Assembly (NCBI GenBank): GCA_017446885.1
Contig: JAFSOR010000028.1
Location: 1-64,000 of the forward strand
Reading direction: 5' to 3'
Length of the DNA: 64,000 nt
From: Spirochaetia bacterium
GTDB lineage: Bacteria > Spirochaetota > Spirochaetia > CADAEX01
In this document: positions 15,922-23,900 of the stretch, piece by piece
Numbering within the stretch: position 1 is the stretch's first letter
Layout: each line of letters starts with the position of its first letter
The notes under the pieces: generated by a model
What the model was told of the DNA's origin: nothing
Seen by the model: the letters and a program-made list of their open reading frames with translations, nothing else
Databases searched by the model: none
Program-made: the position numbers and the translations under genes

Positions 15922-17100
15922 TTATCCGATAAGCCGTACAGCGATAACGCCTTCAGCTTCCTTGATTTTGCCTACAACTTCAGCCATAAGCTGGTCGGTA
16001 ACTTCGCTGTCAATCTCGATGATGTTGTATGCATAGCCGTTTTTGTTCTTGTTGATGAACTCGGCAATGTTGATTTTCTCTTCTGCCATGATTGCAGTAA
16101 GCTGTCCGATTACGTTAGGGATATCCTTGTTGATTACAGTGATTCTCTTCCGTCCTGTGAAAGGCATGGAGCAGTTAGGGAAGTTTACAGAATTCTTGAT
16201 GTTTCCGAACTCAAGGTAATCCTTAAGCTGCTGTGCTGCCATTGCAGCGCAGTTGTCCTCGGCCTCTTCGGTGGAAGCTCCCAGGTGTGGTACACAGATT
16301 ACATTCTTCATGCCGATAAGCTCTGCATCGGGGAAGTCTGTCATATAAGTTGCAATAGTGCCGTTCTCGATGGCAGCCTTCAGGTCTTCGTTCTTAACCA
16401 GTCCGCCACGGGCAAAGTTAAGTAGCACAGTTCCTTTCTTCATAATCTTGAACTTGTCGGCGTTGAACATTCCCTTGGTGCCGTCTGTAAGTGGAACATG
16501 GACTGTAATGTAGTCTGATTCTGCAATCAGGCTGTCCAGGCTTATGGCCTTCTTGATGTCGCGGGAAAGTCCCCATGCAGCATCTACAGAGATGTATGGG
16601 TCAGATCCGATAACCTTCATTCCCAGGGCAGAAGCGCTGTTTGCAACCATTACTCCGATTGCTCCCAGACCTATTACGCCCAGTGTCTTTCCTTTGATCT
16701 CGTGGCCTACGAACTGGCCTTTGCCTTTCTCCACCAGCTGCGGAACCTCATCGCCTTTGTCGGCTAAGGTCTTGCACCAGTCGATGGCTGCGTTCATATT
16801 TCTGGAAGCAACCATCATGGATGCAATTACCAGCTCCTTTACGCTGTTTGCGTTTGCTCCCGGAGTGTTGAATACTACAATGCCTTTCTCGGTGCACTTG
16901 TCTATAGGAATGTTGTTGACTCCGGCACCGGCCCGTGCCACTGCAAGGAGAGAAGCTGGCAGCTCCATGTCGTGCATCTTGAAGCTGCGCAGGATTATTC
17001 CGTCCGGATTTGTCATCTCGGAAGCGGTCTCGTATTTATCTCTCTCAAGCAGGTGAAGTCCTGCAAGTGAAATCTTGTTAAGTGTCTGAATCTTGAACAT
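15922..17100 (-). CDS. serA: D-3-phosphoglycerate dehydrogenase
   Basis: A 392-aa NAD-dependent enzyme for the first step of serine synthesis. Rossmann motif GLGAIGVMVANSAS lies near residue 145. Catalytic Arg (FARGGLVKNEDL) and His (VPHLGASTEEAEDN) regions are present. A C-terminal ACT domain spans about 320-392 (RITVINKDIPNVIGQLTAIM), a likely serine-binding regulatory unit. It is the last gene of a rex-serC-serA operon, 2 nt after serC. Placing an NAD-reducing biosynthetic enzyme under the redox sensor Rex makes metabolic sense. Confidence 0.93.
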   Translation of the reverse strand: MFKIQTLNKISLAGLHLLERDKYETASEMTNPDGIILRSFKMHDMELPASLLAVARAGAGVNNIPIDKCTEKGIVVFNTPGANANSVKELVIASMMVASRNMNAAIDWCKTLADKGDEVPQLVEKGKGQFVGHEIKGKTLGVIGLGAIGVMVANSASALGMKVIGSDPYISVDAAWGLSRDIKKAISLDSLIAESDYITVHVPLTDGTKGMFNADKFKIMKKGTVLLNFARGGLVKNEDLKAAIENGTIATYMTDFPDAELIGMKNVICVPHLGASTEEAEDNCAAMAAQQLKDYLEFGNIKNSVNFPNCSMPFTGRKRITVINKDIPNVIGQLTAIMAEEKINIAEFINKNKNGYAYNIIEIDSEVTDQLMAEVVGKIKEAEGVIAVRLIG

Positions 17101-17102
17101 AA

Positions 17103-18194
17103 TCAGTTCTCCTTTGCGAATTTTTCCATGAATTCAACCAGCTTCTTTACCCCTTCCAGTGTCATTGCGTTGTAGATGCTGGCTCTCATTCCGCCTACCA
17201 GACGGTGTCCGCCTAGGTTTGCAAGTCCGGCTGCTGCAGCCTCTTTAACAAACTTCTTGTTGATGGCATCGGCCTCTTCCCCTGTGTACTTGGTCAGGAA
17301 AGGAACGTTCATAAGGGATCTGCTTCCTTTTTCTGCAGTTGCATGGTAGAAGCTGCTGTTGTCCAGGTAGTTGTACAGGTAGTCTGCCTTCTCGTGGTTG
17401 CGCTTTCCCATTCCCTCGGCACCGCCGTTCTTCTCGATCCAGTTAAGCACTTTGCCTACAACATAGATTGCATAGCATGGAGGTGTGTTGTACATGCTCT
17501 CGCCGTCCACATGGGTCTTGTATGTGAGCATGGTAGGTGTCCCGGCAAGCGGTGTCTCGGTGATAAGGTCGTCTCTGATGATTACTACTGTAACGCCGGC
17601 AGGTCCCAGGTTCTTCTGCGCTCCGGCATAGAGCAGGCCGAACTTTGTAACATCAAGAGGTTCGCTCAAAATGCAGGATGAAATATCTGCAACCAGAGGG
17701 ATGTCGCCTGTGTCTGGAATGTATTCATAGTGGGTTCCCATGATTGTGTTGTTGAAGCAGATGTATACATAGTCGTAATCGCCAGTCACTTTCTCTACTC
17801 TTGGAATATAGCTGAAACCTTTGTCCTCGCTGGATGCTATCTCGTCCACGGTGATGAACTTCTTAGCCTCGGCAGCTGCCTTTTTTGCCCATACACCGGT
17901 TCTGATGTATGCAGCCTTCTTGAACTTGAGTCCCAGGTTCAGAGGAATCATTGCAAACTGTGTGGAACCGCCCCCCTGGAGGAAGAGAATCTTGTAGTTG
18001 TCGGGCACGTTCATAAGCTTTCTTACTTTGGCCTCGGCCTCGGTGATGATTGGCTTGTATGCTGCGCTCCGGTGGCTCATCTCCATTACAGACTGGCCTG
18101 TTCCATTGTAGTTGAGCATCTCTGCTGCGCACTCTTTAAGCACTTCTTCTGGCAGGCAAGATGGACCTGCGGAAAAATTGTAAACTCTATCCAT
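17103..18194 (-). CDS. serC: Phosphoserine aminotransferase
   Basis: A 363-aa PLP enzyme that converts 3-phosphohydroxypyruvate and glutamate to phosphoserine. The opening NFSAGPSCLPEEVL, the QGGGSTQFAMIPLNL loop and the PLP-lysine region YAGAQKNLGPAGV are all present, and length matches the family. It starts 2 nt after rex ends, with AGGAG upstream of the ATG, and is followed directly by serA. No phosphoserine phosphatase gene (serB) is visible in the window. Confidence 0.95.
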   Translation of the reverse strand: MDRVYNFSAGPSCLPEEVLKECAAEMLNYNGTGQSVMEMSHRSAAYKPIITEAEAKVRKLMNVPDNYKILFLQGGGSTQFAMIPLNLGLKFKKAAYIRTGVWAKKAAAEAKKFITVDEIASSEDKGFSYIPRVEKVTGDYDYVYICFNNTIMGTHYEYIPDTGDIPLVADISSCILSEPLDVTKFGLLYAGAQKNLGPAGVTVVIIRDDLITETPLAGTPTMLTYKTHVDGESMYNTPPCYAIYVVGKVLNWIEKNGGAEGMGKRNHEKADYLYNYLDNSSFYHATAEKGSRSLMNVPFLTKYTGEEADAINKKFVKEAAAAGLANLGGHRLVGGMRASIYNAMTLEGVKKLVEFMEKFAKEN

Positions 18195-18196
18195 TT

Positions 18197-18823
18197 TTAA
18201 TCTCCTTTTTCCAAATCTGGTATCATTGCTGTCAGAAACCTTAATTCCTCCGCAAAATGGACATTCCTGACCGCTATATCCTTATCCCCTAAAATCGCTG
18301 GGGAAAAGTTCAATATTCCTTTTATGCCACCCTCTTTCATACGCTGCATAGTAATTTCGGCAGCCTGGGCCGGTACGGCAATTATGCCCAGATCTATCTT
18401 TAGCTCCCTTATCCGGTCTGCCATCTCGTAGGCCGGGTACAGGGGAACATCGGATTTCATCACCTCTATCTTGTTGATATTGGTGTCAAAGCCAGCCACA
18501 ATTATGAACTGGCCACCCTCCTGCACCGGGTTTTTTATAAAGGAAGAACCTAAAAGGCCTATTCCTGCCACACAGACCCTCAAGGGGGCATCGAACTTGA
18601 ACAAGCCATTGATAAAGTCTAAAAGCTCGCCTGCTTTGTACCCTGCGTTTGAGCTTTTGAGCTTGCCAGCCACGCTTAAGTCCTTGCGGATTGTGTGGGC
18701 CGGTATGTTCACCAGCTTGCCCAGCTTGGAGGAGGAAAGCACTGTCTCCCGATCCATTCCCAGCAGCACCCTGTATATTAAACAGAGCCTTGATACTGTC
18801 TGAACCGGTAACTGCAAACTCAC
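18197..18823 (-). CDS. rex: Redox-sensing transcriptional repressor Rex
   Basis: A 208-aa protein, the usual Rex length. The N-terminal winged helix (LPVQTVSRLCLIYRVL, then VNIPAHTIRKDLS) is followed by a Rossmann domain (VCVAGIGLLGSSF) that binds NADH or NAD+. High NADH releases Rex from DNA. The GTG at 18823 is chosen as start because GAGG lies 7 nt upstream. A longer in-frame form would begin inside the promoter and cross the operator. A perfect Rex-type palindrome at 18837-18854 lies just downstream of the operon's -10, so Rex almost certainly represses its own operon with serC and serA. Confidence 0.9.
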   Translation of the reverse strand: MSLQLPVQTVSRLCLIYRVLLGMDRETVLSSSKLGKLVNIPAHTIRKDLSVAGKLKSSNAGYKAGELLDFINGLFKFDAPLRVCVAGIGLLGSSFIKNPVQEGGQFIIVAGFDTNINKIEVMKSDVPLYPAYEMADRIRELKIDLGIIAVPAQAAEITMQRMKEGGIKGILNFSPAILGDKDIAVRNVHFAEELRFLTAMIPDLEKGD

Positions 18824-18836
18824 CCCAAAACCTCGG

Positions 18837-18854
18837 TTGTGAAATATTTCACAA
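18837..18854. promoter_or_regulatory. Perfect Rex operator
   Basis: TTGTGAAATATTTCACAA is an exact 18-bp palindrome that fits the published Rex consensus (TTGTGA-N6-TCACAA). On the minus strand it begins 4 bp after the -10 box TATATT. A second, overlapping dyad (TTTCAC-TT-GTGAAA on the minus strand) extends it toward the -10. Confidence 0.9.
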
Positions 18855-18858
18855 GTGA

Positions 18859-18888
18859 AAATATATCCCTTTTTAGGCTTCTGTGTCA
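18859..18888 (-). promoter_or_regulatory. Promoter of the rex-serC-serA operon
   Basis: Read on the minus strand, TTGACA (18888-18883) is followed after 18 bp by TATATT (18864-18859). The Rex operator begins 4 bp further on, so a bound repressor would block the start point. Confidence 0.75.
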
Positions 18889-18907
18889 ATATGTTTTGAA
18901 AGAAATC

Positions 18908-18937
18908 TTAACATTCTTTGGAAAAGTGTGTTATATT
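18908..18937 (+). promoter_or_regulatory. Promoter abutting the start codon of the HEXXH protein gene
   Basis: TTAACA (18908-18913), an 18-bp spacer and TATATT (18932-18937). The ATG at 18945 follows 7 nt later, so the transcript is probably leaderless. Confidence 0.6.
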
Positions 18938-18944
18938 AATGGTG

Positions 18945-20108
18945 ATGAAGCGCTTTGCCACATCTCTTTTCCTTTTATTACTCATGGTTCAGGTCCTGTG
19001 TGCATCGGATGCGCAGTCCAAGAACTACATGATTCAAGTCCAGCTTAAAGAGGGGCACGGCAAGGTGCGGATCAATTTCACTGCCCCTGAAAAGAGAAGG
19101 ATTTACACCTACCGGGACCTAAGGAGCAATACTGTCACTTTCTACACATCTTCAATCGGTTTTGTCCCTGCAGATATATCGGTGGAGCAGTTCGAGACAG
19201 GCCTTGATATGGTCGATTCCCTCGAGATGAAAGAGATAGCCCCTGACGGCAGGGCTCCAATGACACCGCTGAATGCCGATTTCAAGCAGATTCTGGAAAA
19301 TGACCCTGTACAGTGGCGATATTCCGACTGGGAAATCTATTCCTGGGAAAGTTTTCCGGGAATTTTCATAATAGACTTTCAAAACTTTAATATTCAGAGC
19401 CACATGCTCAAGAGGCTCTCCTATTTTGTCGAGAAGAAGGGCTACACCGGAAAAATCCACAGCTTCCAGCGCCTTTCTGGAAAGTCGGACTGGAATGCCC
19501 ATAACTATAAGGCAAAAGACCTGGCAGCTTTCTTTACCGAGGCGCTTCGGAGCGGTGCGGTGCTGACTTCGGCCGAATCGTATCTGTGCGAACTTCTGGC
19601 TTCCAACGGCATAATAGAGAAAAGCGGCGATGGTTATACCGGCGGCGAGGACAAGGGGCTTGTATCGGTTTCGCAGGAGAGCCTGCCCCATGTCCGCTCT
19701 ATGCTCCTGACCCACGAAGGGTACCATGGCCTTTTCTATGCTGCACCTGGGCTTAAAGAACTGGTCTACGACCTGTGGGACAACCTGGCTCCCGAGGCAC
19801 AGGAGATGTGGATAGAATACCTGCGTACTGCCGATGCCTGGAACTACGATTATGAGAACGGATATCTCCTTAGGAACGAGATGCTGGGCTATATGATGCA
19901 GCAGAAAGATTTTGCAGAATACTTTGACAACATGATGTTCCCGCGGCTTTTAAAGCGGATTCCTGACAAGGCAGAGCACTTCCAGCAGAACCATGATGCA
20001 GCAAGGCAGGCATTTCTGGATACAGCTTTGAAAATAGCAATCTTCCTGCAGAACACCTATAATCTGTCTCCAGGAAACCTTTCTTATATGCGGGAAGTTC
20101 GGCCGTAG
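18945..20108 (+). CDS. Secreted protein with HEXXH zinc-peptidase motif
   Basis: A 387-aa protein with a signal peptide (residues 1-20, cleavage near CAS). Residues 256-262 read THEGYHG, i.e. H257-E258-x-x-H261, the HEXXH zinc-binding motif. Glu312 (LLRNEMLGYM) is a plausible third ligand as in gluzincins. The rest is unlike any family I know. A periplasmic or surface metallopeptidase is the best guess. The ATG at 18945 has no ribosome-binding site but lies 7 nt after a -10 box, so the mRNA may be leaderless. The 3' end overlaps the convergent nth gene by 25 nt. Confidence 0.7.
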   Translation: MKRFATSLFLLLLMVQVLCASDAQSKNYMIQVQLKEGHGKVRINFTAPEKRRIYTYRDLRSNTVTFYTSSIGFVPADISVEQFETGLDMVDSLEMKEIAPDGRAPMTPLNADFKQILENDPVQWRYSDWEIYSWESFPGIFIIDFQNFNIQSHMLKRLSYFVEKKGYTGKIHSFQRLSGKSDWNAHNYKAKDLAAFFTEALRSGAVLTSAESYLCELLASNGIIEKSGDGYTGGEDKGLVSVSQESLPHVRSMLLTHEGYHGLFYAAPGLKELVYDLWDNLAPEAQEMWIEYLRTADAWNYDYENGYLLRNEMLGYMMQQKDFAEYFDNMMFPRLLKRIPDKAEHFQQNHDAARQAFLDTALKIAIFLQNTYNLSPGNLSYMREVRP

Positions 20109-20722
20109 CTGCACAGATCTTTCAGAATACAGATATCGCACTCAGGCTTCCGGGCATGGCAGCACTCTCTTCCGTGCAGGTTTGCAGTCATGGAGAACCG
20201 GTACTGCTTTTCCGGTGGCAGAAGCTTCCTTATGTCGGCCTCCACCTTGTCCGGCTCTGTATTCTTGGTCAAGCCCAGGCGGTATGTCACCCGCTTGAAG
20301 TGTGTGTCAACAATCACGGCCGGCTTGTCAAATAGGGTGCCGACTACCACGTTTGCAGTCTTTCGGCCCACGCCGGGCAGCTTTATAAGCTCTTCTATGG
20401 TGCTGGGGACAACGCCGCCGTAAAGTTCTAAAAGCTTCTGGGATGTTGCCTTTATATTCTTTGCCTTGGCATGGAAGAACCCGGTGGCATGGATCAGCTT
20501 CTCAAGGACCGGGATATCGGCTTTTGCCATCTTTTCGGGGGTAGGGAACTTGTCAAAAAGGGCCGGGACCACACGCATAACCTGCTCGTCGGTGGTCTGA
20601 GCACTCAGTATTACTGCAATAAGAAGCTCGAAGCTGTTCTTGAAATGGAGAAACTGGATTTCCGGCGGGTAGTGGGCATCCAATGTATCGGCTATAAGTA
20701 CTGCTTTAGACTTTTTATCCAT
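20084..20722 (-). CDS. nth: Endonuclease III
   Basis: A 212-aa HhH-GPD DNA glycosylase/AP lyase that removes oxidised pyrimidines. Helix-hairpin-helix LPGVGRKTANVV contains the catalytic Lys. The catalytic Asp is in VIVDTHFKRV. The C-terminal [4Fe-4S] ligands are CX6CX2CX5C (C-HARKPE-C-DI-C-ILKDL-C). There is no clear ribosome-binding site. A minus-strand promoter (TTTACA complementary to 20754-20759 and TATTTT complementary to 20730-20735) would start the mRNA at the ATG and overlaps the tRNA-Pro promoter on the other strand. Confidence 0.95.
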   Translation of the reverse strand: MDKKSKAVLIADTLDAHYPPEIQFLHFKNSFELLIAVILSAQTTDEQVMRVVPALFDKFPTPEKMAKADIPVLEKLIHATGFFHAKAKNIKATSQKLLELYGGVVPSTIEELIKLPGVGRKTANVVVGTLFDKPAVIVDTHFKRVTYRLGLTKNTEPDKVEADIRKLLPPEKQYRFSMTANLHGRECCHARKPECDICILKDLCSYGRTSRI

Positions 20723-20746
20723 ATAAAATAAAATATCATTTATGAC

Positions 20747-20775
20747 TTGACCGTGTAAAGTTAAATCTTTATACT
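20747..20775 (+). promoter_or_regulatory. tRNA-Pro promoter
   Basis: TTGACC (20747-20752), a 17-bp spacer and TATACT (20770-20775), with the tRNA beginning 12 nt later. Confidence 0.75.
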
Positions 20776-20786
20776 ATGCTTTGTAT

Positions 20787-20859
20787 CGGAATGTGGCCCA
20801 GTGGCTAGGGCACCTGGTTTGGGACCAGGGTATCGTGAGTTCGAGTCTCACCATTCCGA
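20787..20859 (+). tRNA. tRNA-Pro (UGG)
   Basis: A 73-nt cloverleaf. The acceptor arm CGGAATG pairs with CATTCCG. The anticodon stem CCTGG/CCAGG carries a TTTGGGA loop with anticodon TGG. The T arm is GTGAG-TTCGAGT-CTCAC. CCA is not encoded. A T-rich stretch directly after it can end transcription. Confidence 0.95.
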
Positions 20860-20920
20860 TATTTTTTTTTGTCCTGTAAGGATTTAGAAAAAATCTTCCA
20901 AAAAATCAAAAATTTTTTTC

Positions 20921-20949
20921 AAAAACTTGAAGCAAAAATGATTTTTTTT
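20921..20949 (+). promoter_or_regulatory. Upstream element shared with the lipoprotein operon (copy 1)
   Basis: AAAACTTGAAGCAAAA followed by an ATTTTTTTT run lies 27 nt before the gene at 20976. A near copy at 31327-31354 lies before the lipoprotein operon. It could be a shared promoter: TTGAAG would be the -35. Confidence 0.45.
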
Positions 20950-20975
20950 CGGTTAACACAGTTGGAGGTGTTGAT

Positions 20976-23900
20976 ATGAGAAAATCTGTTTTTGCAGTTT
21001 TTTTGTTTGTGTGGTGCTCCTGTTTTGCATCGGGAGAGAACTATGAGCTGTTCCGCGGAACCCAGTCTGCACAGAATGAGAATAGGCAGTACGGGATATC
21101 GGAACAGCTTGGGAAAAAAGATAAAGAGGTCTTGCCCCTGGAAGCGAGAACTCAGGTTGAGCCCCAGGTTATGATTCTGGCCGAAAAACGGCGTGCAATG
21201 CTTTTAGAGGCAGCTGCTTCAAATGCAAATGAAAATATCCAGCCTATCCTGGAAGAGATGGATACAGTTCTTGCGGATCTTGGGTCTACGGTCCCAGAAT
21301 CAGATAAATGGTTTTCCGCAGCCGAGCAAATAATCCAGCAGGGAAAGAATTCGGTCTCGGAAAAAGCTGTATCGTACTTTTCAGACCTTGAGGCTACCAT
21401 AGAAAGAGCCAAAAAAGCATTTGCCGAAGAATCTAAAGTTTTTCAGGACTCCCTTGAATCTATTTTTGACCAGTTCAGTACAGTGCTTGAAGTCAAGGCA
21501 CAGGCTGCCTCGAACGAAAAATCTCTTTTGGCCGAAACGGCCAGGCTTAAGGCGTATATTGCTGAAAATAAGGCCAATCCACTTGCTGCACAGCTGGAAG
21601 AGAAGATAAAGGTTTATGAAAGCGAGGCACAATTCTGGGCCGATACTGTCAGGCAGTGTGATAAACGGGAGGCAGAGCTTAGAAAGAGCCTTTCTGCCAT
21701 GCAGGAGGATATAAAGGGGGCAGGAAGGCAGATCGGCTTACCGGATATAGTCCTTGATGACCAGGATAGGCTTAAGTGCCAGCAGAATGCAGAGAAAGTG
21801 CAGGCAGCCTTGTACCTGACCAAGGTGGCCGAGTCGGTCCAGGCCTCCTGTTCTGATTACAGCCTTCAATCGGAGCTTGCCCAGCGCAATGCAGATGCAC
21901 ATCTATCTTCGCTTTTTTCTGAGGCAGACAACGAAGCTGTAAACTTTGTTCAAAAAATGAACAATTCTCTTCTCAGGGATTTCTCTCTGGCATACTACTG
22001 GCGGAGTCAGCATAATTCAGATCTAAAAAGTATAGATGTGGCTATCTACAGCGATCAGAATTTTCAGAAATTGAAGAGCTATGGATATGCTTTCAGCCAT
22101 CCTGAGGAATATGTAAATTCACAGGCTGAATCGGCGTATGAGGCTATAAATGCAGATCCTGAGAAAAAAAGGTTGTACGATTATTTTGAAAAAGCTGTTG
22201 GAAGTGGTACAGCGCAGTTTGATACCTCGTTTATCGGAAAGGATATCAGCGATATTGCCCATGACTATCTGTGGGATGTGTCGGTAAGGAAGGAGAAAAA
22301 TTATAAGAAAAACCATAAAATCTTGAATTTCTTTACAAGGAAATCCTCAAAAATGAAGAATATGCGCAAGGCCATGGCAGACATTGATGGCTCTGATGAG
22401 CGGAAAGAGATTATGGAAATAGTGGAGAATGCCCGTTCGTACCTGGAGGCAAAAGAGTTTTATGCAGAAGCAGTGGAAATGGTCCGGGGCGATTCTGTGC
22501 TCTATAATTTCGATACTTTTATTTTAAAATGCAAAGAAGTTACAGGCATTTCCTATGGCGGAAACTCCATTCTGCAAGATTATTTTGATTCCTTGGGAAA
22601 AGAGGAGCGCATCGGATTCACTGCAGTGCTTCAGAATATTTCCAACCTTATAGGATCAAGCTTTTCCTTGAATAATGAAAGTTCCTCCTATACCCTTGAG
22701 CTCCTTGGAAACCTTGATGACTACGGCAGTTCTGCCAACAGACTTTCTATAATGAACATGACAGGAACCGGCCTTCTGGATTTGTACAGACATCATTATG
22801 CTGAATATCTGGAAAAGCTCTGCACCGATTTAAGCTGCGATTATGCCATGTTTGAAGGGGCTATGACAAACTGGGATAATGCTTTGGATACGCAGGTATA
22901 CCGTGCCAGGAAAAACTGGGAGACCGCCCTTTTGGAGTTTGAGAAAACGAAGTCTGAACTGGAGCTTGAACAGCAGAATCAGGCTGCCCGGAATAAAAAT
23001 ATGTTTGACACACAAGAGCAGAGGCAATCCTACCAGACAGCCCTTGAGATGGCTTCGGAGGTGGATAATTTCGAGGGTCAGGTCCTGAGCAGGATTGAGA
23101 CAGCAAACAAGAAAGTGGATAAACAGATAACTGATATTCTGGAAGGGAAGGGATATGTTCGGAATGGAAATCTTTTCAAACGGAAGATTATGATAGACGA
23201 GACTCTTTTGGGCGGCATAGAGTTCGAGAACCAGAAAATAGAGGGATACAGGTGGTTTACTGCCCCTGTATTTGACCTGGGTGTTGACTTGAGCCCGAAT
23301 GTTATAAAAGGCCTGGATATAGAGGAGCTTGAACAGAGAATTGAGAAAGCAAAGAGTGCAGTCGAGCAATATTCTCAGGTGGTGTTCGGGAATCAGGATA
23401 ATTCGGATACTAAAGGACTCTTTGCCATGCACATCGGGTATGTTCCTGTCATGTCCACAAGCAATCCCGAGAAAGTTGCAAAGCAGGGTTCTGGTGAATA
23501 TGGACGCATCTTCGAGCTGTTTTACAGGAACGAGGCAAGGCTGGGCAGAGGGCTTGCCGCCATTGATGTTCCGTTCTATATGCAGAAGCTGTGGGACGAG
23601 GACCGCAACAACGACGGCAAAGCCGACACAGTGCTTTTCTCTTTGCCAAGCATAAGGCAGGGTGGAGAGATTGTCTGCAATATATTCAGCTCCATCAATC
23701 CAGCTTTAGGCATGATGGTCACTGCATTTGACAGCACCACCTTTGCCGGCCTTGATATGGTGTTTGCTGGAAAGAGCTTTGAGGATGCCGCCAAGGATGT
23801 GAACAAACGGATGGCTCTTGCCGCCTCAAGCTGGGGTACCGGCTCTATTGCCCAGGCTGCCCAGCCGGCCCAGAATGCATCAACTGGAACCAAGCTGCTT

